Assembly (NCBI RefSeq): GCF_037126175.1
Contig: NZ_CP146986.1
Location: 3,376,501-3,440,500 of the forward strand
Reading direction: 5' to 3'
DNA: 64,000 nt
DNA from: Pseudomonas sp. RSB 5.4
Lineage (GTDB): Bacteria > Pseudomonadota > Gammaproteobacteria > Pseudomonadales > Pseudomonadaceae
Numbering within the stretch: the first letter of the stretch is position 1; the number at the start of each line of letters is the position of its first letter. The notes under the pieces were generated by a model. The model was not told the origin of the DNA, did no database searches, and worked only from the letters and a program-made list of their open reading frames with translations. Shown in pieces: positions 38,908 through 48,208 of the stretch. The translations under genes were made by a program, and so were the position numbers.

Positions 38908-38945
38908 AAAAAAGCCCCGCTCTGAGATTCAGGCGGGGCTTTTTG
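38908..38945. terminator. Bidirectional terminator between convergent genes
   Basis: Stem AGCCCCGC/GCGGGGCT with flanking A and T runs on both sides, between the unknown protein gene and the RidA-family gene. Confidence 0.92.
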
Positions 38946-38961
38946 TTGGTCGGCGCGGCGG

Positions 38962-39453
38962 TCAGACTTCCAGCTGCACCGCTGCGATCATGTCGACTTC
39001 AACCGCGGCGTTCTTCGGCAACTGGTAGACACCGACCGTAGTGCGCGTATGTCGCCCGGCATCACCGAGCACATGGCTGAAAACGTCCGATGCACCGTTG
39101 GCCACCTCACTCAGGTCAACGAAGTCCGGGGTCGACTTCACATACACCGTGACCCGCAACAACGCCCGGATCTTGTCCAGCGAACCGACCGCATCGACGA
39201 TCAGCGCCAGGCAGCGCATGGCACTGATGCTTGCGGCAGCCTGGGCGTCCTTGAGTGTCAACTCCAACCCCACGCGACCGGGATACAGAATCCTGCCATT
39301 GACCCGCGGCACCATGCCGCTGATGTACAACTCATCGCGGTGGCGGATCAGCGGCGCGTAATTGCCGCCGGCGGTGTTCTCGCCGTAGATGTCGTAATTC
39401 AGCTCGTGTGCCAGGGCAATGAAACGTTCGTCGCAGGTCATCCTCTCAGTCAT
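38962..39453 (-). CDS. RidA (YjgF/YER057c/UK114) family protein
   Basis: RidA-type proteins hydrolyse reactive enamine or imine intermediates made by PLP enzymes. The 163-residue protein has the fold's landmarks YISGMVPRVNGRIL, the Arg-containing RALLRVTVYVKS and GRHTRTTVGVYQLPKNAAVEVD. It is longer at the N-terminus than the classical 128-residue RidA, placing it in a distinct subgroup. ATG 39453 was preferred; another ATG lies four codons downstream. Substrate unknown. Confidence 0.9.
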   Translation of the reverse strand: MTERMTCDERFIALAHELNYDIYGENTAGGNYAPLIRHRDELYISGMVPRVNGRILYPGRVGLELTLKDAQAAASISAMRCLALIVDAVGSLDKIRALLRVTVYVKSTPDFVDLSEVANGASDVFSHVLGDAGRHTRTTVGVYQLPKNAAVEVDMIAAVQLEV

Positions 39454-39594
39454 TTCGCCCAGCCTTTTGATCGATGCATGAAAAATCGCGGAGTGGAACA
39501 GTTGAGCGCCGAGGAAGTGGCATGGCGCTATCATTGAAGACTGGATCCAAATTTAGGTGTTTTGCGGCGATACCGCAACCTGTCGTTCTGGACG

Positions 39595-39629
39595 AAAAAA
39601 CCCCGCGACTCTATCGAATCGCGGGGTTT
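39595..39629 (-). terminator. Terminator of the higBA pair
   Basis: Stem CCCCGCGA/TCGCGGGG with a run of six A's on the plus strand, giving a T tract on the minus strand just after higA. Confidence 0.93.
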
Positions 39630-39652
39630 GATGACCTATATCAACGAACTAT

Positions 39653-39967
39653 CTACACAGCGCCCAAGCGCTCAACCATATCAGGGAATTTCTCCACCAA
39701 GCGGATCAACAGTGCCGCCTGAGCATTGGGCTTGGACTTCTCCTGCTCCCAATTCCTCAATGTGCTCGGGCTGGTCCTGATTCGCTTTGCAAATACCGCT
39801 TGTGACATGTGCAATTTTTCACGCAGTGCAACGATCTCTTGTGCACCAACCTCGGGAACCGGTTTGTCCTCGACGACCGTATTGCGCAGCGTAATTTTAC
39901 CTTCGCGATGGGCGGCCATCTCTTCAACGCCCTGCATCAATTCCGCAAACAGGTCGCGTTTTTTCAT
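39653..39967 (-). CDS. higA: HigA-type antitoxin (Xre-family helix-turn-helix)
   Basis: A 104-residue protein with an N-terminal region that would contact the toxin and a C-terminal Xre helix-turn-helix: ALREKLHMSQAVFAKRIRTS then STLRNWEQEKSKPNAQA. This arrangement is the HigA2 type found with RelE-like toxins. It follows the toxin gene, overlapping it by ATGA. As the DNA-binding partner it probably acts at the palindrome at 40316-40336. Confidence 0.9.
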   Translation of the reverse strand: MKKRDLFAELMQGVEEMAAHREGKITLRNTVVEDKPVPEVGAQEIVALREKLHMSQAVFAKRIRTSPSTLRNWEQEKSKPNAQAALLIRLVEKFPDMVERLGAV

Positions 39968-40308
39968 GAGGCACCTCTTTTTCTCAACTCTATCTCAATG
40001 GCTTTTTTGAGCGCCTTCTCTTGCTCGGCGGACAGGTTCTCAAGCTCATCTTTGTCATAAATCGCGAACATCCAGAACTGGCGATCATTCATAAGCCAAT
40101 AGTAGATGACCCGCAAGCCACCTCGTCGGCCTTTGCCACGTCGTGCATCAGACCAACGTACTTTTCGGAAGCCACCAGTCCGCGGTATTACGTCGCCCGC
40201 CGCTGGATTGCACTGCAGATAACTCTGCAACTCCCGATACTCATTGTCCGTCAGGTAACGACCAACGCTCGCGGTGAATATTGTGGTTTCAAAAAATACG
40301 GTTCGCAT
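39964..40308 (-). CDS. higB: RelE/HigB-type toxin
   Basis: A 114-residue toxin of the RelE superfamily, closest in pattern to Vibrio HigB2: FFETTIFTASVGRYLTDNEY, GDVIPRTGGFRKVRWSDARRGKGRRGGLRVIYYW and IYDKDELENLS. Such toxins cut mRNA at the ribosome. The toxin gene comes first, as usual for higBA. ATG 40308 was chosen over TTG two codons upstream because it starts the conserved MRTVFFETTIF. The start lies 7 bases from a perfect palindrome, so binding there would block transcription. Confidence 0.92.
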   Translation of the reverse strand: MRTVFFETTIFTASVGRYLTDNEYRELQSYLQCNPAAGDVIPRTGGFRKVRWSDARRGKGRRGGLRVIYYWLMNDRQFWMFAIYDKDELENLSAEQEKALKKAIEIELRKRGAS

Positions 40309-40315
40309 GGGCAAA

Positions 40316-40336
40316 CTATAGGCAACTTGCCTATAG
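40316..40336. promoter_or_regulatory. Perfect 10-bp inverted repeat, likely higBA operator
   Basis: CTATAGGCAA and TTGCCTATAG are exact reverse complements separated by one base. The palindrome ends 7 bases before the higB start codon, the right place for autorepression by HigBA. Confidence 0.8.
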
Positions 40337-40378
40337 ACAGACTATCAACAAATTCGACCTTTGATAAACATCCGATCA

Positions 40379-40420
40379 ACAAAAAACCCCGCACATCTCT
40401 CGATGTGCGGGGTTTTTTCT
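40379..40420 (-). terminator. cyo operon terminator
   Basis: Stem CCCCGCACAT/ATGTGCGGGG with a 6-base loop, flanked by A6 and T6, just after the cyoE stop on the minus strand. The symmetrical tracts make it bidirectional. Confidence 0.93.
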
Positions 40421-40435
40421 TGAAGCCATCCAGCC

Positions 40436-41323
40436 TTACGGCGCGTACGTCAGCAGCAGCTCGGCCGGCACCTTGAAGTCCAGGGACATCATGACGCTCA
40501 GGGCGGTGATGGTGAAGATCGAGAACACAAACAGCTTCCGTGCCCAGACCGTGTCATCCACCGCCTTGTAGCCGGTCCAGGCCATGTACAACCAGTACAT
40601 GCCCATGGCCGCGGCGACGGCGAGGTAGCTCATGCCGGCGTAACCGCTGAAGGTCAGCATCAAGGTCGCCACGAGGAACGCCAGGATGTAGAGCAGGATG
40701 TGCTTCTTGGCCACTTCGATTCCGCGCTTGACGGGCAGCACCGGAATCGATGCGGCCAGGTAGTCGTTGAAACGGAAGATCGCGATGGCGTAGGAATGCG
40801 GCATCTGCCACAGGCTGAACATCACCAGCAGGGTCAGTGCGGCCATGTCGAAGCTGTTGGTTACGGCAACGTAACCGATCACTGGCGGCATGGCGCCCGA
40901 CAGACTGCCCACCAGCGTGCCGTGAACCGACTTGCGCTTGAGGTACAGGCTGTAGAAGCCGACGTAGATGATGAAGCCGATTACCGCGAACAGGGCGGCC
41001 AACGGGTTGGCCACCTTGTACAACAAGGCAACGCCGAGAACACCCAGGATGGTCGCGTAGACCAGGGCCAGTTTCAGGGAGATCAAGCCCTGCACCAGCA
41101 CCCGGTTCTTGGTGCGTTCCATCTTCAGGTCGATGTCGCGGTCGATGCAGTTGTTGAACACGCAACCGGAGGCCACAACCAGGGATGTGCCGATCATGGC
41201 GGCCAGGAACACCGCCAGATCTACATGCCCTTTCGAGGCCAGGAAGAACCCGCCTGCCACAGAAAGCACGTTACCGAAAATGATCCCCGGTTTGGTGATT
41301 TGGATAAAGTGCTTGAGCGACAT
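40436..41323 (-). CDS. cyoE: Heme O synthase (protoheme IX farnesyltransferase)
   Basis: CyoE attaches a farnesyl group to heme B to make heme O for the bo3 oxidase. The 295-residue membrane protein has the prenyltransferase motifs [20 protein letters not shown] near residue 57 and [17 protein letters not shown] [13 protein letters not shown] near residue 140, with about nine transmembrane helices. It ends the cyoABCDE operon, 10 bases after cyoD. Confidence 0.98.
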   Translation of the reverse strand: MSLKHFIQITKPGIIFGNVLSVAGGFFLASKGHVDLAVFLAAMIGTSLVVASGCVFNNCIDRDIDLKMERTKNRVLVQGLISLKLALVYATILGVLGVALLYKVANPLAALFAVIGFIIYVGFYSLYLKRKSVHGTLVGSLSGAMPPVIGYVAVTNSFDMAALTLLVMFSLWQMPHSYAIAIFRFNDYLAASIPVLPVKRGIEVAKKHILLYILAFLVATLMLTFSGYAGMSYLAVAAAMGMYWLYMAWTGYKAVDDTVWARKLFVFSIFTITALSVMMSLDFKVPAELLLTYAP

Positions 41324-41333
41324 CGGGTCTACC

Positions 41334-41669
41334 TCACTTCGCCATCATGTACGTGTGGATGCTGAACATGATCCACAGCGACAGGCCAACCAGCAGCAGG
41401 ATCACGATGGCCGTAAAGACAAACGCGATCACGTTGTTACGTTGTGCAATCGAACGGTCCAGGTGCAGGAAGTAATACAGGTGAACGATCACCTGGATTA
41501 CCGCGAACAGCAGGACGATTGCCAGCGTGGTCGACTTCGGCAAGGTCGGGAACATCACCAGGCCGAACGGGATGGCAGTCAGGATCACCGACAGGATGAA
41601 GCCGATGGCGTACGACTTTACGCTGCCGTGGCCAGCATCATGGCTGTCATGGGAGTGTGCATTAGCCAT
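41334..41669 (-). CDS. cyoD: Cytochrome bo3 ubiquinol oxidase subunit IV
   Basis: The small accessory subunit of the quinol oxidase, 111 residues with three transmembrane helices and the family stretch [17 protein letters not shown]. It starts with a His-rich cytoplasmic tail ([15 protein letters not shown]). The ATG shares one base with the cyoC stop (TAATG). Confidence 0.97.
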   Translation of the reverse strand: MANAHSHDSHDAGHGSVKSYAIGFILSVILTAIPFGLVMFPTLPKSTTLAIVLLFAVIQVIVHLYYFLHLDRSIAQRNNVIAFVFTAIVILLLVGLSLWIMFSIHTYMMAK

Positions 41670-42292
41670 TACAGAGTCCCCATCAGGTAAACAACGGTGA
41701 ATACGCAGATCCACACCACGTCCAGGAAGTGCCAGAACAGGCTCAGGCAGCTCAGACGGGTCTTGTTGGTCGCCGTCAGGCCGTGCTTGTTGACCTGGTA
41801 CATCATGATGCCCATCCAGATCAGACCCGCGGATACGTGCAGACCGTGGGTACCGACCAGGGTGAAGAACGCCGACAGGAAGCCCGAACGGCTAGGACCG
41901 AAGCCCTCGGAGATCAGCAGGTGGAACTCGTTGATCTCCATGGCGATGAAGCCTGCGCCGAGCAGGAAGGTCATGAACAACCAACCCAGAACCTGCTGCT
42001 TTTTACCTTTGTACAACGCCAGCATGGCGAAGCCGTAGGTGATCGAACTGAACAACAGCAGAGCGGTTTCGCCCAGCACGTATGGCAGTTCGAAGATGTC
42101 GTGGCCCGACGGGCCGCCGGCGACGTTGTTTACCAGTACTGCGTACACCGCGAAGATCGACGCAAACAGAATGCAGTCGGTCATCAGGTAGAGCCAGAAA
42201 CCGTATACGGTCATCTCGCCCGAGTCGTGGTGATGGTCATCGTGCCCATGGTCACCATGGGCGTGTCCAACATTGGTCACTAAGTTCGACAT
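41669..42292 (-). CDS. cyoC: Cytochrome bo3 ubiquinol oxidase subunit III
   Basis: Subunit III of the heme-copper oxidase, 207 residues with five transmembrane helices. It carries [20 protein letters not shown] and [18 protein letters not shown], the usual subunit III signatures. The N-terminus is rich in His and Asp ([17 protein letters not shown]). The short gap to cyoB (3 bases) indicates coupling. Confidence 0.98.
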   Translation of the reverse strand: MSNLVTNVGHAHGDHGHDDHHHDSGEMTVYGFWLYLMTDCILFASIFAVYAVLVNNVAGGPSGHDIFELPYVLGETALLLFSSITYGFAMLALYKGKKQQVLGWLFMTFLLGAGFIAMEINEFHLLISEGFGPSRSGFLSAFFTLVGTHGLHVSAGLIWMGIMMYQVNKHGLTATNKTRLSCLSLFWHFLDVVWICVFTVVYLMGTL

Positions 42293-42295
42293 GGT

Positions 42296-44323
42296 TTAAG
42301 CCTGTTCCAACGAGGTTACACGGGTGGCATTGGCCGGGATTTTCCCTGCCGCGACCAGACGCTTGTGCTGCTCGGCTTCGATGCGCTCGATCGTTTCAAC
42401 CGGAACCATGTAGCCCTGGTCGTCACGTGCGGCGTGGATCACGAAGTAGATGACAGTGCCGGCCAGGCTGGCGATCGCCAACCACCAGATGTGCCAGATC
42501 ATCGCGAAACCGAAGACGGTCAGCAGTGCGCCCATCACCACGCCAGTGGCGGTGTTGTTCGGCATGTGGATCGGCTCGTACTTGGCCGGAGCCTGGTACG
42601 CAGTACCGTTTTCCTTGGCTTCGGTGAACGGGTCGATGCAGTCAGCCTTGGGCAGCACAGCGAAGTTGTAGAACGGAGGTGGCGACGAGGTCGACCATTC
42701 CAGAGTGTGGGCATTCCACGGGTCACCGTGTTCGCACATGTTCTCTGGCTTGTTGCGGTCACGCACACTGACGTACAGCTGGATCAGTTGGCAGGCGATA
42801 CCGACAGCGATCATCACCGCACCGAACATGGCAACGTACAGGTACGGTACCCACTCAGGGTTGGTGGTGGCGTTCAGACGACGGGTCATGCCCATGAAGC
42901 CCAGTGCATAGAGCGGCATGAACGCGACGAAGAAGCCCGAGATCCAGAACCAGAACGCTGCTTTACCCCAGCCTTCGTGCAGCTTGAAGCCGAACGCTTT
43001 CGGGAAGTAGAAGCCGAAACCTGCGATGTAGCCGAAGACTGCGCCGCCGATGATCACGTTGTGGAAGTGCGCGATCACGAACAGGCTGTTGTGCAGAACG
43101 AAGTCAGCACCCGGGATGGCCAGCAGTACGCCGGTCATGCCGCCGATGGCGAAGGTCACCATGAAGCCCAGAGTCCACATCACCTGGCTGGTGAAGCGCA
43201 GACGGCCCTGGTAGATGGTGAACAGCCAGTTGAACAGTTTCACACCCGTCGGGATGGAAATCAGCATCGTCGCCAGACCGAAGAAGGCGTTGACGCTGGC
43301 ACCCGAACCCATGGTGAAGAAGTGGTGCAGCCAAACCATGAAGCCCAGCACCGAGATCGCGCCCGAAGCGTAGATCATCGAGTGGTGGCCGAACAGTTTC
43401 TTGCCGGTGAACGCCGAGATCACTTCCGAGAAGATGCCGAATGCCGGCAGGATCAGGATGTAAACCTCAGGGTGGCCCCAGGCCCAGAACAGGTTGACGT
43501 ACATCATTGGATTGCCACCAAGTTCATTGGTGAAAATGTGGAAATCCATGTAACGGTCGAGGGTCAGCAGTGCCAGGGTAGCAGTCAGGATCGGGAACGA
43601 AGCCACGATCAGGACGTTAGCCCAGGTGCAGGTCCAGGTGAAGATCGGCATGTCCATCAGTTTCATGCCAGGGGTACGCATTTTCAGCACGGTCGCGAGG
43701 AAGTTGACCCCCGTCAGCGTCGTACCTAACCCGGATAGCTGTAGCGCCCAGATGTAGTAGTCCATACCCACGCCAGGGCTGTACTGCAGACCCGACAGCG
43801 GCGGATAGGCAACCCAGCCGGTCTTGGCGAATTCGCCGACGCCCAGGGACAGGTTGATCAGTACAACGCCGGACACCAGCAGCCAGAAGCTCAGGGAGTT
43901 CAGGAACGGGAAGGCAACGTCACGCGCGCCGATCTGCAGCGGCACTGCAAGGTTCATCAGGCCGGTGAAGAATGGCATCGCCATGAAGATGATCATGATC
44001 ACACCGTGAGCGGTGAAGATCTGGTCATAGTGTTCAGGTGGCAGGTAGCCAGGCGAACCCTCGGTGGCCATGGCCAACTGGGTACGCATCATGATGGCGT
44101 CGGCAAAGCCACGCAGCAGCATGACCATGGCCACGATGATGTACATCACACCGATTTTCTTGTGGTCGACCGACGTCAGCCACTCGGTCCACAAGTAGGT
44201 CCACTTCTTGAAGTAGGTGATTGCAGCGAACAACGCCAGACCACCGAGCGCGATCATCGAGATGGTGACCATCACGATCGGCTCGTGGAAAGGGATCGCT
44301 TCCCAACTTAATTTACCAAACAT
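42296..44323 (-). CDS. cyoB: Cytochrome bo3 ubiquinol oxidase subunit I
   Basis: The catalytic subunit, holding heme b, heme o3 and CuB; it reduces oxygen to water and pumps protons. The 675-residue protein has the CuB/cross-linked Tyr motif [15 protein letters not shown] near residue 283, the HHFFT copper ligands near residue 333, and the heme ligand region [11 protein letters not shown] near residue 418. Length and neighbours match the family. Confidence 0.99.
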   Translation of the reverse strand: MFGKLSWEAIPFHEPIVMVTISMIALGGLALFAAITYFKKWTYLWTEWLTSVDHKKIGVMYIIVAMVMLLRGFADAIMMRTQLAMATEGSPGYLPPEHYDQIFTAHGVIMIIFMAMPFFTGLMNLAVPLQIGARDVAFPFLNSLSFWLLVSGVVLINLSLGVGEFAKTGWVAYPPLSGLQYSPGVGMDYYIWALQLSGLGTTLTGVNFLATVLKMRTPGMKLMDMPIFTWTCTWANVLIVASFPILTATLALLTLDRYMDFHIFTNELGGNPMMYVNLFWAWGHPEVYILILPAFGIFSEVISAFTGKKLFGHHSMIYASGAISVLGFMVWLHHFFTMGSGASVNAFFGLATMLISIPTGVKLFNWLFTIYQGRLRFTSQVMWTLGFMVTFAIGGMTGVLLAIPGADFVLHNSLFVIAHFHNVIIGGAVFGYIAGFGFYFPKAFGFKLHEGWGKAAFWFWISGFFVAFMPLYALGFMGMTRRLNATTNPEWVPYLYVAMFGAVMIAVGIACQLIQLYVSVRDRNKPENMCEHGDPWNAHTLEWSTSSPPPFYNFAVLPKADCIDPFTEAKENGTAYQAPAKYEPIHMPNNTATGVVMGALLTVFGFAMIWHIWWLAIASLAGTVIYFVIHAARDDQGYMVPVETIERIEAEQHKRLVAAGKIPANATRVTSLEQA

Positions 44324-44326
44324 CGT

Positions 44327-45268
44327 TTACTCCTCTGCCCCGGCAGCTGAATGCGAATTCGAGTCCATATCCGTTGCCGCCACTTCTTTCTCTTTCTTCT
44401 CGTGCTTCAGCGGCTTGCCCGGTTTCATGCCTTCGTACTTGTCGACGATGATCTGGAACAGGTTCGGCGTGACCGAGGAGTAGAGCTCGACTGGATTGTT
44501 CTGGCTTGGCTTGGCAAGGGCTGCGTATTCAGCTTGTTCAAGCTGTTTAGGTGCCTTTTTGACTTCACTTACCCAGGCGTCGAAATCTTCCTGAGAAGTT
44601 GCGATCGCTTTGAATTTCATACCGGTGAAACCAGCACCGCTGTAGTTGGCGGAGATACCGTCCATTTCAGCGTTGCGGTCAGCGATCAGGTGCAGCTTGG
44701 TCTGCATGCCCGCCATCGCGTAGATCTGGCCGCCCAGACCCGGGATGAAGAACGAGTTCATCACGGCGTCGGAGGTGATCTTGAAGTTGATTGGCGTGTG
44801 CGCCGGGAACACGATCTTGTTGACCGTGGCAATGCCTTGTTCCGGGTAGATGAACAGCCACTTCCAGTCCAGCGCAACGACTTCGATGGTCACCGGCTTG
44901 ACGTCGGATTCAATCGGACGGTACGGGTCCAGTTTGTGGGTCGAAATGTAGGTGATGTAACCCAGGGCGATGATGATCAGAACCGGGATGGTCCAGACCG
45001 CCACTTCGATTTTGGTCGAGTGCGACCATTTCGGGGTGTAGACGGCATCCTTGTTGGACGCGCGGTACTTCCAGGCGAACAGGAAGGTCATGACGATAAC
45101 CGGCACAACGACCAACAGCATCAGCAGCGTGGCGGTGATGATCAGGTTGCGCTGTTCCAGGCCGACCTGGCCCGTTGGATTGAGCAGGGTCATGTTGCAG
45201 CCTCCCAGCAACAACGTGCCGAGCAGCGGCACTAGGCCTAGTAATCTGGGGTACCTGTTTTTACTCAT
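44327..45268 (-). CDS. cyoA: Cytochrome bo3 ubiquinol oxidase subunit II
   Basis: Subunit II of the quinol oxidase. The 313-residue protein starts at ATG 45268 with a lipoprotein signal ending LLGGC (Cys24), then two transmembrane helices and a cupredoxin-fold periplasmic domain ([38 protein letters not shown]). It lacks the CuA ligands of cytochrome c oxidases, as expected for a quinol oxidase. It is the first gene of the cyo operon. Confidence 0.98.
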   Translation of the reverse strand: MSKNRYPRLLGLVPLLGTLLLGGCNMTLLNPTGQVGLEQRNLIITATLLMLLVVVPVIVMTFLFAWKYRASNKDAVYTPKWSHSTKIEVAVWTIPVLIIIALGYITYISTHKLDPYRPIESDVKPVTIEVVALDWKWLFIYPEQGIATVNKIVFPAHTPINFKITSDAVMNSFFIPGLGGQIYAMAGMQTKLHLIADRNAEMDGISANYSGAGFTGMKFKAIATSQEDFDAWVSEVKKAPKQLEQAEYAALAKPSQNNPVELYSSVTPNLFQIIVDKYEGMKPGKPLKHEKKEKEVAATDMDSNSHSAAGAEE

Positions 45269-46023
45269 CTCACGACCTCTAAAGCAGCTTGCGCAATGCA
45301 GTTGGGTTTTGATCGCCAACACTTCACCCTGCCAAGGGTTGGCATTTTCTTTGGATTGAATAAGGGCCGCCCGTCGCGCGTCAGACGCTCGACAAAACCT
45401 TGGGACAGCGGTCAGTTCTTATTCGAATTCGTGGTCAAAGGCCTTGTTACAGACCAATTCCATTTGGTGCGGAAAGTTGGAAGGCACCGACACCTGGGTG
45501 TCTCAAAAGCCTTTCGGCCTGCTCGACACCCGACTTCCTGCCCGGTTCCTTATAAAGGCCGAGCAGTGCCGGGAATTCAATGCGGGCGATTGTAGATAGG
45601 TAGCGCCCTATACACCATGTCTTATCCCGAAATAATTTTTATCGCTCAGAGCAACAATCCATCACCGTTTTTGCAAAAGTTCCGCATGTTATCGAAATCA
45701 ATTCTCAACAAAAACACCAAAAAATGTAGGCCTATACACCTCAGTTCAGACAGCTCCGAAGTCTTTTTCCCGCCACCGAATCGGCGCAAAGCCCGATATT
45801 CAAAGGCCTCTGGCCATCTGCCAGAGCTTGTTAAAACTGCCTGATCTGGCACATCCGTGCAAAACCAGAAAAATGCCGAAACAGACCAATCCTTTTTTGT
45901 AACATTACGCCAATCCGGGTCGCCGAAACGCCCTGCGACAGGGCGCGTGTGACAACATGTCGCACACCTGCCGCACTCTCTGTTGCCGTTCGTCACGGTG
46001 ATTTCACAAACACTCTGAAATGC
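45269..46023. other. Long intergenic region upstream of cyoA
   Basis: About 755 bases with no convincing gene on either strand. It must hold the cyo promoter and its control sites. TTGATCGCCAACAC at 45308-45321 is a poor partial match to an Anr box, TTGAT-N4-ATCAA. The composition is AT-richer near 45620-45780. A 134-codon minus-strand open frame at 45646-46050 looks spurious. Confidence 0.6.
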
Positions 46024-46064
46024 AAAACGCCTCGATCGGCTGATCCGCAAATCGAGGCGTTTTC
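46024..46064 (-). terminator. dsbB terminator
   Basis: A 13-bp stem AAAACGCCTCGAT/ATCGAGGCGTTTT with a 14-base loop, downstream of dsbB on the minus strand. Confidence 0.88.
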
Positions 46065-46093
46065 TGTATCGGCCAATCAGCCGAAGAGTTGAC

Positions 46094-46603
46094 TCAGCGC
46101 AGTTCTTTTCGGTTGCGCGAGGTCAGCAGCGGCACCAGGATCACCACCAGCACGAACGCCACCAGCGCCCATTGCGCCAGCGACAGACCGAGGATCGGCG
46201 GGTACGGCGTCGAGCAGAAACCGTCGACCTGGAAGCCCAGCGGGAAGATCTTCGCCAACGGCAGGTCGTCGACAATCGGCTGCAACACATCGATGCCGCA
46301 GCTCACCGCCGGATAGAACTGGGTGTACACGTGATGCCCGGCGACGCCGGCCCCGGCGATCGCGCAGATCACCACCAGCACTTCGAACACCGTGATGCTG
46401 CGTCGGGTGCGCATGGCCGCGCCGATAAAGGCGAACAGCGCAATCAGCAGCAAGGCATAACGCTGCAGGATGCACAGCGGGCATGGCGCCTCGCCCAGCA
46501 CGATCTGCATATAAAGAGCGCCACCGATCAGCGCCAGACAGATGACCCCCAACAGCACCAGAAAGCGCCGCTCACGTCCCAGTCGAATCGTTTCCTCGCT
46601 CAT
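46094..46603 (-). CDS. dsbB: Disulfide bond formation protein DsbB
   Basis: DsbB is the inner-membrane oxidase that recharges DsbA with electrons passed to quinone. The 169-residue protein has four transmembrane helices and the two cysteine pairs: Cys41-Cys44 (CPLC) and Cys102-Cys130. Both pairs are intact. Its electrons go to the quinone pool that the neighbouring bo3 oxidase oxidises. Confidence 0.97.
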   Translation of the reverse strand: MSEETIRLGRERRFLVLLGVICLALIGGALYMQIVLGEAPCPLCILQRYALLLIALFAFIGAAMRTRRSITVFEVLVVICAIAGAGVAGHHVYTQFYPAVSCGIDVLQPIVDDLPLAKIFPLGFQVDGFCSTPYPPILGLSLAQWALVAFVLVVILVPLLTSRNRKELR

Positions 46604-46768
46604 CGCGTTTCCCTTTCAAATCCATGGTTCAGCCGTTGAACGGCTGATGGTTGCCCGCAAGTCTACACGCGGGACATTACGCCGCGCAGTAGCGGGGGAA
46701 TAAACGATAAGGCGGTTAAGGAATGATTAACCTTTAAACAGAATTTGATAATAGACACCGCGTAACGG

Positions 46769-46843
46769 CCTTCGCGAGCAGGCTCGCTACCACATTGGAT
46801 CTGCGTCGAACACAAATCCTGTGGGAGCGAGCCTGCTCGCGAA
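46769..46843. repeat. REP pair (BIME), inverted, slightly diverged
   Basis: Units at 46769-46794 and 46820-46843 face each other across 25 bases. The first has CTACCACA in place of CTCCCACA and both use GCAGGCTCGC rather than GCAAGCCCGC. Confidence 0.8.
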
Positions 46844-46864
46844 TCAAGGCAACCGCGTTTCAGA

Positions 46865-48046
46865 TCATTCCAGAGCCGCCGCCGGCCCGAAGAACTCATA
46901 ACGGCTCTGCTGCTCCGGTACACCCAAGGCTTTCAGATGCCGTTTGATCGCCCCCATGAAGCCTTTCGGCCCAAGAAAGTAAGCATCGACATCGCGCTGT
47001 TGCGGCAACCATTCACCCAACTGCTCGGCGCTCAGCATCCCGAGCTTGTCCGCCGCCGGACTTACGCCGTCATCTTCGGCGTAGCAATAGAAGCGCTTGA
47101 GCTGTGGATGACGCGCCGCCAGACCGTCGACCCAGTCGCGGAACGCATGCACGCTGCCATTGCGCGCGCAGTGGATAAAATGCACCGGGCGTTCGGTTTG
47201 CAGCGCTGCTTCAAGCATCGCCAAAGTCGGAGTGATGCCGACACCGCCACTGATCAGCACCAACGGCTTGTCACTGGCCGTCAGGGTGAACTCGCCCGAT
47301 GGCGGGAACAGCGCAATGCTTGCGCCGACGTGCAGTTGATCGTGCAAGTAGTTGGACGCACGACCACCCGGCTCGCGTTTGACGCTGATGCGGTACTGGC
47401 CCTTGTTCGCCAGTGCCGACAACGAGTAGTTGCGGCGAATCTCTTCGCCATCGAGGATCAACTTCATGCCGATGTACTGGCCCGGCTGCGCAGCAAGGAT
47501 CGGACCTTTGTCCGCCGGTTCGAAGTAGAACGAGATGATCTCCGCGCTCTCCTCGACCTTGTCCACCACGATGAACTCCCGCGCCCCGCGCCAGCCGCCG
47601 ACCGCTTGTTCTTTCTGGTCGTAGATCGCCGTCTCCGCGCCGATCAGAATCTCGGCCAGCTGCCCGTACGCCGCGCCCCATGCGCTCATGACCTCAGGCG
47701 TGGCGATCTCGTCGCCGAGCACTTCGGAGATGGCGCGCAGCAGGCAGGTGCCAACAATCGGGTAGTGCTCCGGGAGGATCTGCAGGGCGACGTGCTTGTT
47801 GATGATCTTCGCCACCAGATCGCCCAACTGGTCGAGCTGATCGATGTGCCGCGCATACATCAACACGCCGTTGGCCAGAGCACGCGGCTGGTCACCACTG
47901 GCCTGGTGCGCCTGGTTGAACAGTGGACGTACCTCAGGGTATTCGGCGAGCATCATGCGGTAGAAGTGGGTGATCAGCGCTTCACCGCCGCTTTCCAGCA
48001 GAGGCACGGTGGATTTGACGATGGCACGATCCTGAACGCTAAGCAT
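46865..48046 (-). CDS. hmp: Flavohemoglobin, nitric oxide dioxygenase
   Basis: Hmp (Fhp in P. aeruginosa) converts nitric oxide to nitrate with oxygen and NADH. The 393-residue protein has a globin domain with proximal His85, Tyr29 and Gln53, an FAD domain with RRNYSLSALANKGQYRISVKRE near residue 207, and an NAD domain with ISGGVGITPTLAMLEAAL near residue 267. AGGAGT lies 8 bases before the ATG. It is divergent from the NorR-type activator gene, with a 162-base control region between that holds activator boxes and a sigma-54-like promoter. Confidence 0.98.
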   Translation of the reverse strand: MLSVQDRAIVKSTVPLLESGGEALITHFYRMMLAEYPEVRPLFNQAHQASGDQPRALANGVLMYARHIDQLDQLGDLVAKIINKHVALQILPEHYPIVGTCLLRAISEVLGDEIATPEVMSAWGAAYGQLAEILIGAETAIYDQKEQAVGGWRGAREFIVVDKVEESAEIISFYFEPADKGPILAAQPGQYIGMKLILDGEEIRRNYSLSALANKGQYRISVKREPGGRASNYLHDQLHVGASIALFPPSGEFTLTASDKPLVLISGGVGITPTLAMLEAALQTERPVHFIHCARNGSVHAFRDWVDGLAARHPQLKRFYCYAEDDGVSPAADKLGMLSAEQLGEWLPQQRDVDAYFLGPKGFMGAIKRHLKALGVPEQQSRYEFFGPAAALE

Positions 48047-48086
48047 AAGAGTGACTCCTGAGCTTTTTGAGAATTACCTTAGGCTT

Positions 48087-48102
48087 ATCAGTTTTCGTGC
48101 CA
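48087..48102 (-). promoter_or_regulatory. Sigma-54-like promoter of hmp
   Basis: On the minus strand, TGGCACG (from 48102) and CTGAT (ending at 48087) match the -24/-12 pattern with GG and GA separated by 10 bases; the -12 GC is GA here. It ends about 40 bases before the hmp start codon. Confidence 0.6.
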
Positions 48103-48143
48103 GATAATTTATCGTTATAAATCAATGGCTTATTTTTTGAGTA

Positions 48144-48199
48144 GTCATTTAGACTCAAAGCACCTTATAGTCATAGCGACTACATAGAGTCTCTTTGAC
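48144..48199. promoter_or_regulatory. Three GT-N7-AC activator boxes (NorR/FhpR type)
   Basis: GTCATTTAGAC (48144-48154), GTCATAGCGAC (48170-48180) and GTCTCTTTGAC (48189-48199) all fit the NorR core GT-N7-AC. They lie 45-110 bases upstream of the sigma-54-like hmp promoter, the usual enhancer position. Three boxes are the number in the E. coli norR-norVW region. Confidence 0.85.
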
Positions 48200-48208
48200 T
48201 ACAAGACC

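Noticed and set aside
42365..43729. A 454-codon open frame antisense to cyoB
   Set aside because: Composition of the product is that of a shadow frame and cyoB is certain.
45308..45321. Possible Anr/FNR box TTGAT-N4-AACAC upstream of cyoA
   Set aside because: Only the left half fits the consensus; the right half has too many differences to claim.
45646..46050. A possible 134-residue protein between cyoA and dsbB
   Set aside because: The frame runs through the dsbB terminator hairpin, lacks a ribosome-binding site and has an irregular, Arg/Cys-scattered composition.
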